In this document: positions 11,570 to 23,400 of the stretch, piece by piece
Numbering within the stretch: position 1 is the first letter of the stretch
Layout of the letters: each line of letters opens with the position of its first letter
NCBI GenBank assembly: GCA_039881045.1
Contig: JAYWVB010000002.1
Span: 372,001 to 436,000, forward strand
Origin: Chaetomium olivaceum
Lineage: Eukaryota; Ascomycota; Sordariomycetes; Sordariales; Chaetomiaceae
DNA: 64,000 nt
Direction: 5' to 3'
The notes under the pieces: model-generated
What the model was told of the DNA's origin: nothing
Seen by the model: the letters and a program-made list of their open reading frames with translations, nothing else
Database searches by the model: none
Translations under genes and position numbers: made by a program

Positions 11570-13924
11570 ATACCAATCAGCTTGATGATGAGGGTGTTTG
11601 TTCGGAGGTTACCTAGACGAGGGAGATAGAGGATTTCACAATACCTTATGCAACCATAGACTTATAACCAAATTAATATGAACAATGTGCCGGTTGCTTC
11701 TGACAAGAGGAGCTCGGGAATGAAAGCAAGGTCGCCGTAGCACCTATTAGAACCTGGACCACAGCCCAGACATCAGTCCTACCCAGAATCAGCGCCTGGA
11801 CATGGTATTGTGTATCTCAGGCACCAAGGCACCTATATCTCGACGGCTTCCCGTTCTTACTAGCGCTGGGCCGTTATGTCTTTGGAAAAGGCTCACAGAC
11901 TTTGCCCAAGAATACGGGAAACGGACTGTGAACTTTGGGCCGGAACCCAGCCAACACGGCAGTACAAATGAAAATATATGGGGCGTAGCCCTCGTTCACT
12001 GATTACCGCGGGACTTTCCTTCCACCCGACCTTCGGGACATTTGATAGTCGTCGAGTGACGGGGGGGGGGGGGGGGGGGGGGGCAAACTGAGGCCTTGCA
12101 TTGTGCCGCAAACGTGCGGTTGACCCTTTGTATGCATGTACCACGTCTAAGTCCAATGCCGAGAAAAGTGCGGCATCCCAACCTACTCGCCCGAGATGTG
12201 AGGCTTCTACACTGGTTGATACATGGCTGCAGTGGTGGCTGCTTGCACGGCAGCCACGCCGTATGTAGTATGGTAACACATGCAGATATGATGGGGGGCA
12301 AAGAGAGGAGGAGACAGTGAGAAACCCTCGCTGCTGGGAACTTCAGCTGGCACCCACCAATCAATGCTCCCCACTACCTAACAACGCATCCCTTTTGGAC
12401 AAGGCATGCCCCTCCTCTCCAGGCTCTCATCCACTCCCTTTCTGGGCCTGCCTTCCTACGCCCACCACACCGTCGCTCAGCCCCCTGTCGCGGTGGTCAC
12501 ATTCATGATCAATAAACGCCACATTCCTAAAATGGCACCAAAAACGGCGAGACTTGACCATGTGCCGCTGGGTGTAAAAATGGAGAATGTGTCTTTTGGA
12601 TATAGCAGCAAGCTGGGGTGCATCAAGCTCGACGGTCTGATTCGGTTTCACCTCAAATCCCCACATGCGGATTTCTCTCAATTATAACGTTCTATGACTC
12701 TGCTTCTTCCATTCACCTGTAGTACTCTTTTCTCCCATAACCCCAGTAACCTTGGCCGGAGATCTTGTAACGATGTGTGTAGCATTGCGTGACTGTAATT
12801 ACGCCGGAGCAGATTCCGTCTAGTTCCCGTGTCAAAGCAGGGACAACAACTCCGCGGCACAACTACGACTGCAGCCGGCCTCCGCGGGTGTAGCTTGTTG
12901 TACGACTGACTAGGTCATGGAATCACCAAATGGAGGAAGGCCGGCATCTTGGTCTCCCCCATTATGTAATAATTGAAGTCCTTAACGTGGGGCTGAGTTG
13001 TCGCACTCAGGTGTCCTGACATTGTTACCAACACATTTCACTGCTGTTTAAGCTTTATCTCCCGAGTCAAGTTAACTTGAGGGTAGTGTCGCCAATATTT
13101 TACAAAACCACATTTACTCAAGACCGAGTCGTCAAAGAGAAGAGTGTTAAAAACCGCGTAGACAGCACACAAAGAACGAGCGAAGTAAAATACACCACCA
13201 TAAATAACGTTCAAGATTTGACGAGTACGGCAGCGTCACGAGCAACGGTTATGAAATCCGAGTGTAGATAAAGCCTTTACCGTTTTGTTACTGGGTACAT
13301 ACAATTTATTAACAGCCAACTCCAAACACTCGCTCCCTCGCTGCTCTAGCGCACACGTGCTTCGTGACACCCCGAGTATGGTCCGATGTTTCCGGGCGTC
13401 CAGGCCCTCCTTGAACCTTCAATTATGGACAGATGACCATGAAAACGCAACTGCCGACAAAACGTACCGCTTCCGGCATCCAACAGTGAAGAAATGTGGG
13501 GTTGACCAGAAGGGGTGATCTACTTCCCATTGTATACCTGAACTGACCGGCTGACCGATGGCTACTTGCTGGATGGTGACACCGTAGAAGCCGTGTGTGC
13601 AACTCCTTTGATGTTATGCAACAGCTGTGCGATTGAGGGACGTCATTGCTACCTCTCGAGTTGAGATCACCGATATATCCCCGATTCCCCCGGGCTGAGT
13701 TCAGACGACAGTGGACGTGGACCGCAAATGATATTAAGCTGAATATTATTTCTGATCCCAGTAGGTCACTCTCTTCTATCATTTTGTTCCTCTGTCTCTC
13801 CTTTTCATCGAGCTTCACGGAACTTAAGGCAATACAACGAGCACCTCGAGCTGCGACCCTATCGCCAAAGTTCGTTTTTGAGACGCCTTGTCGCTTGTCT
13901 ATTGTTGACCAAGAGCGACCCACA
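11570..13924. other. Intergenic region with long G homopolymer
   Basis: No gene could be supported. The stretch contains an uninterrupted G run at 12061-12083. The last few hundred bases before 13925 (C/T-rich leader TTGTTCCTCTGTCTCTCC at about 13783-13800) look like the nirK promoter and 5' UTR. Confidence 0.5.
12061..12083 (+). repeat. G23 homopolymer tract
   Basis: Twenty-three consecutive G on the + strand in non-coding DNA between the MFS and nirK genes. Could form a G-quadruplex, or be partly an assembly artefact. Confidence 0.9.
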
Positions 13925-15380
13925 ATGTCGCCTTATGTGCCTCTCATGATCTCCACCAGGGTCGCTTCGGCTGCCAGACACCAAGTCGCACAAGGAAGCT
14001 CCATCTGCCTCTCGACGAGATGGTTTACCCCGTCACAGACCAGATGGATTCGACGGGATAGCCACCGTACTCTGTCCTCACAAACAGGACCCAAACACCC
14101 AAACCGGAGATCGTGGGTCTCAGTTGTCTTGACATCCGCCACTGCAGCTGGCGCGCTGTTCATGTACCACCAGCGGCCAGCGAGGATGGACTCGTCACCG
14201 TACAAGTTTCCGGAGTCAAAACAACTTGGACACGCGGAAAAGTCGGTAAGTTATCATCTTCCATTCGGAAGTCTGTTTTTATGAAACATGGGGGCTTATG
14301 CAGATCTAGGTTTTTGCCTCCCCCTGCTCGAAGGACAAGATGCAAGATTGGATGCACGCATGAAGTTCTACGAGGCCCTTGCCACAGATTCAACAGAAGC
14401 CGACACCCTCCCCAGGGAGCAGGCCATACTTACCCAAGCGCCCTATGTCCCCCCGGCCATTACTCGGGACTACCCGGTCCTCCTCCAGGTCCCGCTAACG
14501 ACTTCAACCAAGCTGGCACAACTAACAAGCCAATACAAATACGAACAATGGACGTTCAACGACACGGTTCCCGGCCCTTTCATCCGCGCGCGAGTCGGTG
14601 ATGTGGTAGACCTCGAGTTCACAAACAAGGACATCACGGGCAACCCGCACAACATCGACAGCCACGCCTTCACCGGCCCGGGGGGGGCGCGGCGCTGACC
14701 ACAACCGAAGAGAACGAGACCAAGTCGGCGCGGTTCAAGCTGCTCACGCCAGGCCTGTACCTGTACCACTGCGCGGCGGCACCCGTGCCCGTGCATATCG
14801 CCAACGGCATGTACGGGCTGATCTACGTGCAGCCGGCCGAGGGGGACCTGCCGCCCGTCGACCGCGAGTTCTACGTCATGCAGAGCGAGTTCTACCACGA
14901 GCCGCCCGAGGTGCTTGATGACGGCCGCCCGTCCAAGGTGGTCGAGTTCTCGTACCCGAACGGGCTGGCCGAGGAGCCGAGCATCGTCGTGTTCAACGGG
15001 AGCGAGTCGGCCCTGACGAGGGATAAGCCCCTGAAGGCGCATACGGGCGAGACCGTTCGGGTGTTCTTTGGCAACGCGGGCCCGAATCTGACGAGCTCTT
15101 TTCATGTTATTGGAAGCAACTTCCATAGTGTCTATCGGGATGGTGATGTTTTGAGCCCTCCTGGGCGCTTCGTATCGACGGTTACGGTCCCTCCGGGGGG
15201 CGCGACGGTGGTCGACATGAAGATGGTGGTGCCTGGGACCTACTTTGGTGGACCACGCCATTTTCCGGTTGGATAAGGGCGCGGTGGGGTTCTTGAACGT
15301 TTCTGGGGAAGCCGAGGGAGGATGTATTTGGGAGCTCGCAACCACCTGCCCCATGTGTTGGATGCAAACTGCATGCTTAG
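13925..15380 (+). CDS. nirK: copper-containing nitrite reductase (mitochondrial, fungal NirK)
   Basis: Reduces nitrite to nitric oxide; in fungi this occurs in mitochondria as part of denitrification. The first 60 residues are rich in Arg/Ser/Thr and poor in acidic residues, as expected for a mitochondrial presequence, followed by a hydrophobic stretch (VSVVLTSATAAGALFMYH). Two cupredoxin domains follow. Type-1 copper ligands lie in YLYHCAAAPVPVHIANGMYG; type-2 copper and catalytic residues in NPHNIDSHA and the VDHAIFR block; FHVIGSNFHSVYRDG is the conserved second-domain loop. The C-terminus ends in a QPPAPCVGCKLHA tail at 15378-15380. An intron begins at about 14246 (GTAAGT) and ends near 14302-14310; its exact acceptor is unclear. 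Shifts at G14680-14687, T15244-15246 and G15305-15308, all homopolymers, break the frame. Read as an intact gene with indel errors, though pseudogenisation is not excluded. Confidence 0.9.
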
Positions 15381-15681
15381 GTCTTGCTTCCATTACATGG
15401 TATTGGTGCTTAAACATTTTGAGCTCTGTTTCAACAGCTAAGAAAGTTTTATACAAGTAATTTGAACGACCGACGTAAAGATAATAGCCGGTTGGAAGAT
15501 AAGGTATCTAGGTAGGTATCTCGGGTGCTTGGGACCGAAAGGGTCAAGGGGGATCGGAACCACCAAGACAAACAACACAATGGATCAACTCAAGCTTCTA
15601 TTGCGGTGCTACCTAGTAGCCTCCAGGGCCAACAACTAATAGAGTGTCCAGCACATCAACGTCAGATTTTGAGCCTCGTGA
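15381..15681. other. Short intergenic stretch, nirK 3' side
   Basis: Contains the convergent 3' UTRs of nirK and the small minus-strand gene, and a TCTAGGTAGGTATC motif at about 15507-15520, one of a recurring intergenic motif class. Nothing else seen. Confidence 0.5.
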
Positions 15682-16145
15682 TCAGGAGCCTCCGGCCCTC
15701 TTCTTCTTGTAGTACTCCTTTCCGGCCACCCAGGTTCCATCATAGAGGACGTGGATAGTTTCCACAACCTTCTTACCAGCCGCATTGAATAACCGGACAG
15801 AAACCACATTGCCCTGCTCGGGTGCCGTGCTCGACGGGTGAGGTTGACCCCTAAAGAAAAAGACGTTTGTCAGCTGGCTGGCTTCCTGTAGATCCCGGAC
15901 CGGAGTCCGTGGAGCGATGTTACTTGATTCACATACTTAATTAGGGCTTTCTTGACACCGGCAAATGACGCCTTCCAAACTTTACCCAGCTTTGAAGTGA
16001 TATGGGTATTGAACGGGGCCTGGAGGTCTTGAGGTTGGGTGCCTCGGGCATCATATTCAAGGCTGCTAACATCGGGGGTGGACCCGCCGCCGCCGTTGCC
16101 ACGGGAAGAGGTATGGGAGCCAGCCTGGGAAGAGGGACGAGACAT
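15682..16145 (-). CDS. Small hypothetical protein (125 aa)
   Basis: Two exons (16145-15937 and 15850-15682) joined over a GTATGT..TTTAG intron give 125 residues with no frame problem. The N-terminal 40 residues are Ser/Gly-rich and probably disordered; the remainder has an amphipathic block (SKLGKVWKASFAGVKKALIK) followed by a predicted beta-rich part (NVVSVRLFNAAGKKVVETI, VLYDGTWVAGKEYYKKKRAGGS). The C-terminal end is basic. I recognise no domain; the Trp- and Tyr-containing strand pattern looks like a small folded domain. No signal peptide. Function unknown. Confidence 0.7.
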
Positions 16146-17841
16146 GGTTGAAAGGTTAAGAATACGAGTACAGGGGATTGAAGGCTGAAAATTGAAAGTT
16201 GGTAATTGAAGCTGATGGTTAAAGGCTTGAATTTAGAACTGTGGTTGTGATGCTGATGGACAAAGGGAGAAGTCAAGGGAAACGGGCTGCTCTTAAATCT
16301 AGTTGATGGAATGTTCCTTGAGCCTTGAATTGCCTTCGGGGCTTGAGAGTTCACGTGTGAGAATAGATGGGGGCGGAACTGAATGGCCATCTGTCGCCGA
16401 TGGAGTTGAAACACTCCGGCCACGCGATAGGATGAGACAAGGCTCATGCCCGTAGGGCCATTCCGTGCGCAACTGGAAAGGATGGGACCTGGCCTAGGTA
16501 CCTCCGTGATAGGTAGATAGGTACCTGTTGTTGTTATTGGTATACAAGCATCTATGATGGCAAACACTGCTATGGGGGAGGGCGACTGTGCGTACTCTCT
16601 CGAGAGCCGAGTCTAAGAATAGCATGGAGAAGATGATGGGCGGCCAAAGGGCCGCGGCGACAAACGCCAAATTGAGGAGGTTTGATGGGACCATACGCCG
16701 TGCTGACCGTTCGGATGGTTTCAATATCTGGCAGCCAGAGGAAGCTCAGACATTAAACCATGGGATTGACGGTGGGAGGGCAAGATCGTGGGTCATCTAG
16801 CGTTTGAGAGTTGGAGAGTTGAGTGGAAACAGGGTTGTGGACGACATTCTAAAGATAGATAAGCTAGTTAAAGTAAACTGGGAATTTTCCACATTCTCCC
16901 TTTACTATGGGCTTGACGATCCTGCGTCGGGACTCTGGGGACAATCTACTTCGTATTAGGTGATCGATGGTGTTTGTGGATACAATATATGGCACAGCCG
17001 ATACGATACGGCCACGTTCCGCCGCAGAATATGGCAAGCAACCCCTGAGACAGCTATGTACGACCACACTGGGCATCCTGCACGGAGGCCAAGAGGCCCC
17101 CAAAGGCCGACGGGAGGATTTTGGGTTGCAGGCCATGCGGCACAAACGTTAACCGAAGTGTGGAACATACCTAGGTAGTTACCACGGCAGGCACAGAAAC
17201 AACGAGCTGATGACCGGCGGCACCGATGCTGCGGCGCCGGGCCTGTGTTCCCGTAGTTGGTACGTTTCAAGAGTTAACCACAGCACCTGTTTTGTTTCAA
17301 CCTCCAGACCTAGTTTGTCAGACAATTGAGATTTTAGTCGAGACGAGGGTGGGGACGTTGACTGCCCGTTTTTCCATTGCTCCAATGATGGAGATTTGGG
17401 GTGTCACCTCACTGCGACCGAAAAGTAGGTAGTGCCGAAGTGCACCATAATACCACAACCCGAAGTTCGTCAAGCGACCGTCGCGGTGTCAACGTTTGTT
17501 CTTTGCACCCGCAAATCCCTTCCCACACTCCAGAACCATAACACATGTTGCGCATGCCAAAATTACTGGGGAGCCAAGTCCCGGGTTTGATTGCATGCGC
17601 TTCGCTGATGTAGCGAGCGGCGAAGGGCGGCGCGACAGTTTGGGGTTCTGATGAGGGGGTCAGGGGAATAAATTTACCAAGTATGATTGGTGCAACTTTC
17701 CCTCGACGGGTCCACATCCACATAAACGAGTCCCAGCAACAAAACACAGTTACGACACCAACACAACATCTACGTGATACATATTCTGCGGTTTTCCTTT
17801 GACTCCCTTCACCAAAACACTGATTTCGGCCTGCAAACGCG
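16146..17841. other. Intergenic region
   Basis: Divergent upstream region between the small protein (-) and the kinase (+). It holds CCTAGGTA-type motifs at about 16493-16500 and 17168-17175 and a region of short direct repeats (GTAGATAGGTACC) near 16511-16525. No gene supported. Confidence 0.5.
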
Positions 17842-19432
17842 ATGCCCTCTCTTACTTCATTTTTTCGTCGACACTTGCCGTCTCTGTCCGATACAGGTGC
17901 GGGTGTGGAAACGAAAGACAACCAGGAGCCTGGCCCATCTGACGAGACTGTGCAGAATCAATCACCGCCCAGGGTGTTCCCGTCGTCGGGGTTCGAGGTG
18001 ATAGCGCCGTCGGTTAAACTTGAGGAGGAAACACATTCTTGGTACTCGGTCAAGAACTTTTACCCCGCAGCCATTGGCGAGGTTCTCCAAAACAGGTACC
18101 AGATTGTTGCAAAGTTAGGCTACGGCGCTGCTTCGACCACATGGCTCTGCCACGATCTCCGACAAGATCGTCACGTCACCGTCAAGATCTATGCTTTGGG
18201 TGAGCAACAGAGTGACCGTGAGATTGCCGCCCTGAAGCATATCAATGCCACCCTTGCTGCCTCCCAGAACGCCAAGCATATGGTGCTGCTAGCGTCCGCC
18301 CGACTGTCGATGGTTCAAAATATCGCATCCAAGATCATCTCGAACCAACCTTTGCCTCGTTTTTGACCCGCTTGGGGGGTTCTTTGGCTGATGCGAGGAA
18401 GCTCGTGTTTGGCGGCCAAATGCCAATCAACTTGGTCAAATCAGTCACCTTCTACATCCTCCCAAGCTCTCGACTTCCTTCACCGCCAGGCCAACCTTGT
18501 CCATGGAGGTAAGCTTGTTCATTGTCTTGATACCCTCCATGCGTCAGTACATCACCACACCTTACTAACTGGCTCTTTTGATGCAACCTAGATATCCAGG
18601 AAGACAACATCATGTTTGCCGTGGAGAACTCCGAGTGGCAAGCGGTCGAGGACGCCGAGGTGGCGGAGCCCAGCGCGCGCAAAGTTTACAAAGACCACGT
18701 CATCTATTCGACCAGGATGTTAGAATTCCCACCGCCGACAGTCCCAGTTTTGTGCGACTTTGGCGAGGCACGCTTTGGATAGCGAGACCTACGGAGAACA
18801 TGCCATGCCGGACTTGTACCGTGCTCCCGAGATTTTGCTGCGCATCGAATGGAACCAAAAGATCGATATTTGGGCTCTGGCTTTAGTGGTAAGCGCGCCA
18901 AAGGTTTTGCAGGTCTTCGTCGCAACATACTAACGCGGTGATGTGATAAGCTGTGGACGTTGGTTGAGGGCACAAACCTGTTCACGAACAACGCGGGGGG
19001 GCGCTGGAAATCAGCAAGGCCCCATATGGCCCGTATGATAAGTCTCCTCGGGCCGCCTCCACAATATCTGTTGGAGATGACCCGGTCACGAAGGCCTTCT
19101 TTGACAAGACAGGTAAGGGACAAATCCATGATTACTCACCCCATAGCACTCTTAGCATGGATGACTAGCAGGTACTTGAAGTCCACGACTGACCATACTT
19201 GTGTTTAGGGAAACTTAAGAAGGGCCACAAAATTGTCGAGACGTCGTTGGAGGCCGAATTGACGGCATTGGAAGGGGAGGATAAAACCGAGTTCTTGCGA
19301 TTTCTCAGACGCATGCTGCAATGGGACGAAGAGCATCGGCCGTCAGCCCAGGAGCTACTGAAGGACCCTTGGCTGATCCTAACGGAGGATGACATTGCAG
19401 GGGACGGAGAGGATGGCGAGGATGGAAAATGA
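17842..19432 (+). CDS. SRPK-like serine/threonine protein kinase
   Basis: Matches the fungal SRPK-like kinase layout: YPAAIGEVLQNRYQIVAKLGYGAASTTWLC (Gly-rich loop), HVTVKIYALG (the ATP-binding Lys), LDFLHRQANLVHG then DIQEDNIMF after an intron at 18509-18591, LCDFGEARFG, MPDLYRAPEILL (activation/P+1 loop) and KIDIWALAL. The HRD Arg is Gly and the DxKxxN Lys is Gln, so activity may be reduced. Further introns lie at about 18889-18950 and 19114-19207. Frame changes are required near 18295-18300, 18470 and 18780. The C-terminal QWDEEHRPSAQELLKDPW block ends the kinase fold; an acidic tail follows. Kinase homology is certain; phosphorylation competence is not. Confidence 0.8.
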
Positions 19433-19749
19433 GAAGAATTGACTCGTTTGCCTCTTGGATAACGGCCGGTGTACATCGTAATGTAATGAACCTCATGCAT
19501 ACTACAACTGGAAGCGATGCTACAAGATATACATTGATACCCACACACACACACACACACACAGTTTATTCCGCCCGGCGGGCTTAACCCGAAAGGGCAA
19601 ACTATCACGTGTCTACTAGTACATATCCAACAATGGATCCTAATCTCCTCAAGCCCGTACAACCTCCTTTTTTCTCACTTATCTCCTTACAATTTTGTCC
19701 TTTCTGCTGCGGGTGCTCGTGGGTTAGTAGTATAAATAGTAAGCTCGCT
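19433..19749. other. Intergenic stretch with CA microsatellite
   Basis: Kinase 3' UTR and the boundary with the LINE-derived block. No gene. Confidence 0.5.
19542..19563 (+). repeat. (CA)n dinucleotide microsatellite
   Basis: Eleven CA units in the kinase 3' flank. Confidence 0.9.
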
Positions 19750-20225
19750 TGAAGGCCGATCTCCAAGTGTTCAACGTCCAATCTTCAGCGGTTGAAGCGC
19801 GCTTACTCGGTATAGCACGAGATGAAAGGGGGGGGGGGGAGTCGTTAGTCGGGGTTAAGGATGTCGGGGTTAGTCTACTTCATTCTGCGGTTGTTCTGTC
19901 CCCAGACGACCTGTGGCAATGGCGAAGCGTATCGCCGCCCTCACCGCCTGCATGTTGGGGGACCAGTGCTTGTCATCCGAGGGCAATTTTCCTCCCAGGT
20001 AGAAGGAGAGGTTGCCCCTGTGGACATCCGTACATTGCAGCATTTCCGTACGGTGTTGATCCATTGCTTGCATCGGAAGAGGAAGTGCTCCACTGTCTCT
20101 CTTGCTTGTCCACACGCGCATTGATCTGAAGGTGCTGCTTTGATACGATGTAGGTACGTGTTGAGTTTGGCCATGCCTGTTCTAAGCTGAGCAAGTACGC
20201 CGGCCTCGCTTCGAGACAGGTTGTC
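19750..20225 (-). mobile_element. 3' remnant of a second LINE (truncated ORF2 end)
   Basis: Minus-strand frames at 20194-19870 encode the typical C-terminus of Tad-like LINE ORF2: MAKLNTYLHRIKAAPSDQCACGQ with a CxC..H..C knuckle (ETVEHFLFRCKQW) and, after a shift, VRAAIRFAIATGRL. Nothing upstream of this part is present, so the copy is 5'-truncated. It is not the same copy as the large LINE beside it, which has its own equivalent domain (20620-20690) and its own end. A 12-base G run lies at 19828-19839 in its 3' region. The outer boundary is approximate. Confidence 0.75.
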
Positions 20226-20228
20226 GTA

Positions 20229-20252
20229 TAATATTATTATTATTATTCATAC
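20229..20252. repeat. (TTA)n simple repeat, LINE 3' tail
   Basis: Trinucleotide repeat at the 3' end of the minus-strand LINE. Confidence 0.8.
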
Positions 20253-20438
20253 TCCGCTATGCCCTAAGGCGTGCCGGACCCTCAGCTATTTAATGTACAG
20301 GAAAACCGCGCCCTCGCGGGCCGGATGAAAAAACCCATACCGACAGTTAAGAAAGTACATGTGCGTGAGCCTGCGTATACAAAGAGAGGAGGCGTCCTGG
20401 CCTCCGAGGGAGGTGCGTGCTAGGCCGCCGCTTCCAGC

Positions 20439-23400
20439 TCAAGCCTCCTGGCCAAACTGAACATCATCAGCTCCTCCTGAGTCCATTAGCCATTCCAGGA
20501 CCCTCCCCGCGAGCCGTGCCGATGTAGGATCAATACCGTGTAGAACAGAGTAAAAGTCCCGTCGCGTTCGAATATCAGTTCTCTCCCATCTTCGAGTCAG
20601 CGGTGGAGCCAAACACCACACCACCAGGTGTTCGGCAGTCTCCCGTCCCTCGCCGCACTGGCAGGCGGGCGTTAGGACCTCTGGGACTCCCCGTGTAAAC
20701 AGAAAGTCCCGTAGGCCTACTGCCCCTGTCCGGATCTGGACCAGCAGAGAGCTCTTTGCCTTGCTCAGGCCGTCGTGTCGTCTTAGGGTTTCGTCCCGGA
20801 ACAGCGTCTCCCGCTGATGGTCAAGGTCGTCCGCCGGTCTTGTCGTATAATAGTCGGGTGTGCTTCCCTGGTAACGCTATATCGACTCTCTTGGAATGTC
20901 TCCCCACTTTGTCTGGCAGCGTCGTAGGTGGTGTCCGCTTTGCCCAGGCTATCCGAAGGGCCGTTGACCGCATGGCAGGATCCTGGGTCTGTGGCGTGGC
21001 TTGTCGCCGCGTTGCCTCCTTTGCTTTCGCTTTGGCTATGTTCAGGAGCTCATTTTTGGTACCCCTTTGGATCCAGACGACCGAGATCGTGTTTCCGGCC
21101 CTGCGCAAGGCACTTATCGCATCATACGCCTGACAGAGATATTGTTGCCCTGATTGCTGGTGTGGTCGCTCCAAGTTCATCACGGCTGCCTTGTTGCTCG
21201 TGGCAAGGATGATCTTGCGGTATCTGATATTTCGAATCAATTTCAACGCGTGCCCAATAGCCGCGAGCTCGCTTGAGAACGGGTTCTGCTCCGACCTGGA
21301 GCCCAGCGTCACACTGAATGCTTCGTTTCTTAAGCTGTCTCGCATCGGTAGCGGGAGACGGACGACTCCTCCGAACCCTACCATGTTGTTTCGTGCGGAG
21401 CTGCTTACGGCGATCTGGACCGCCCACTCTGCTTCCTTCTGTATGATGCCTGTTCCGTTAAGCGTAGTGCGGACTCGCCCTTCCCATGGCGCCAATACCA
21501 CCGGAGCGATGGTTTCGAGGCCGTCCAATGGCATATTTCAGGAGATCCGCTACGCAAATAATGGCGAGCGGTAGGATGCCCGGAACTTGCGCATCCGGGA
21601 GGTGGTGTTGCGGAGTGGATTCGTCTCTGGCAGGGTATGGATATCCGTCCACATCTTGATCGCCCTCTTCCACAATCGATCTTGAGCCGTGGGGATGTGA
21701 GCTTCCGCTTCTGCCACGCGTGTTGCTACTGTGCTGAACGTTCCTATGATCCCCTGCGCCGCAACCCTCTGCACCCTGTCTAAGGCCGGCAACGTCTTCC
21801 AATTGCATTGGTGCATCCAGACGTTGGAGGCGTAGTCCACCACTGGCGCGACCATAGCCGTGAATAGCTGCCGCGCCGTACGCGGAGACAGACCACGCAG
21901 CCGTTTCAACTCCAATGCCGCGCTGAGCCCTTTGGAGGCCGCCCTTGCGATATGCTCCTTATACCTGAGCTTGGCATCCATGACCACTCCTAGGATTTTG
22001 ACGTGATCTTTCGGCCGAACCTCCTGGCCCTTGATGGTAAAGGGCTCCGAGTTAGCTTTGTACGCTTTGCGGGTAAAGTGGATGACGGCTGTTTTGTCTG
22101 CTTCAAATGTCGCTCCGCTCCTCTTTTCCCAGTCTAGTGCTTGATCGATGATTGCTTCAATCCCCTGGCGTGTGCTCTGTGCCGTCGGACCTGCGACCCA
22201 GGCGGTAAAGTCGTCGATAAAAGCTATCGCACCACCGTTGCTATCGATCTTCCGCTGGACCAGATCCGCGTTGAAAAAGAGGAACAATATAGGGGAGAGG
22301 GGCGAGCCTTGGGGAGGCCAGCCTGTGGGAGGTCCCGTCGTTCCGCAGCATGCCCGTTGACCTGGATAGAGGCCGTACGATCAGAACAGAAAGCTTCTGT
22401 CCATCGGCACAGCTCCTCCGGAATACCGCGCGCCCTCATCCTCTGCACCAGCCGTTCCTTGCAGACTCCGTTGTAGGCTCCCTTGACATCAAAGCTAATG
22501 AGGCTGACAATCTTCCGTCCTCTCCAGGCCGTGTAGATTTGCTCCTGTAGAAATACTAGCGCCTGCTCTGCTGACCGTTGCTTCCGCCCGCCGAAGTGGC
22601 TGGTGGGCAGTAGGCCGTAGGTCTCCACGGCGTGGGACAGCCGTTCCGCGATCACCGACTCCAGCACTTTGCCCAGCGTTGCTAAGAGAGAGATTGGTCT
22701 CCACGCCTTCGCGATGGTATAGTCCTCTTTACCCGGTTTCTTGAGCGGGATGATCTTAGCATGACGCCACTGACTAGGAAGGGCCCCATCCTCTAGCGAA
22801 GTACGGAAGAGCGCCAGTACGTGGTGCTTGACCACCTGCCAGACTTCCTTCCACACCACTGCCGGCAGAGCATCCTCTCCTGGTGCCTTCCAGGACTTCG
22901 TTGCGAACAGCTGTCGTTCGACTTCCTCCATCGTGAGGATAGGCATCGTAATGGGTGCCCTCTGTGGTCTGTGACCTTCATCATCGATCGTGTCAGGCAA
23001 GGCCGGGAAGAACCTTGTTAGGAGCTCTTCGGCCTGTTCCGTATGGTCGGCCGTACATGTCCCATCCGCTCTAACAAGTTGCGGGATTCTTCCAAACGTA
23101 CTGTCATCTCCGGATTGTAGATACTTTGCAGCCTTCCAAATATTGTCGTTGTCCGCAAGGAATCCCCAGTGTTTCTTCTTCTGTTGCCGGATGGCATCGT
23201 GATACTGTTTTGCTGCACCCTTCGCCAATTCCTCAATCTCGGCTGTAGTCCAGCCTGCCCGGCGTCCCGAGCGAGCGCGGTTCCTCCAGTGCGTGTAGAT
23301 GTGACGTAGCTGCGTCAGGTCCGTAGTCCACCATCGCTTAGCGTATGGCGACGGCCGGGCTTTAGGGGTTAGGGAGTGGACCGCACCCGAGACGGCGGAC

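Noticed and set aside
6926..15380. tps1, MFS and nirK as pseudogenes because of frameshifts
   Set aside because: The shifts sit mostly on homopolymers and affect a housekeeping gene; consensus error is the simpler reading.
14470..15456. 328-codon minus-strand frame
   Set aside because: Antisense to nirK and Arg/His-rich, typical of a shadow of GC-rich coding DNA.
19542..19563. CA repeat considered as a CRISPR-like or satellite array
   Set aside because: A plain dinucleotide microsatellite without spacers; eukaryotic context.
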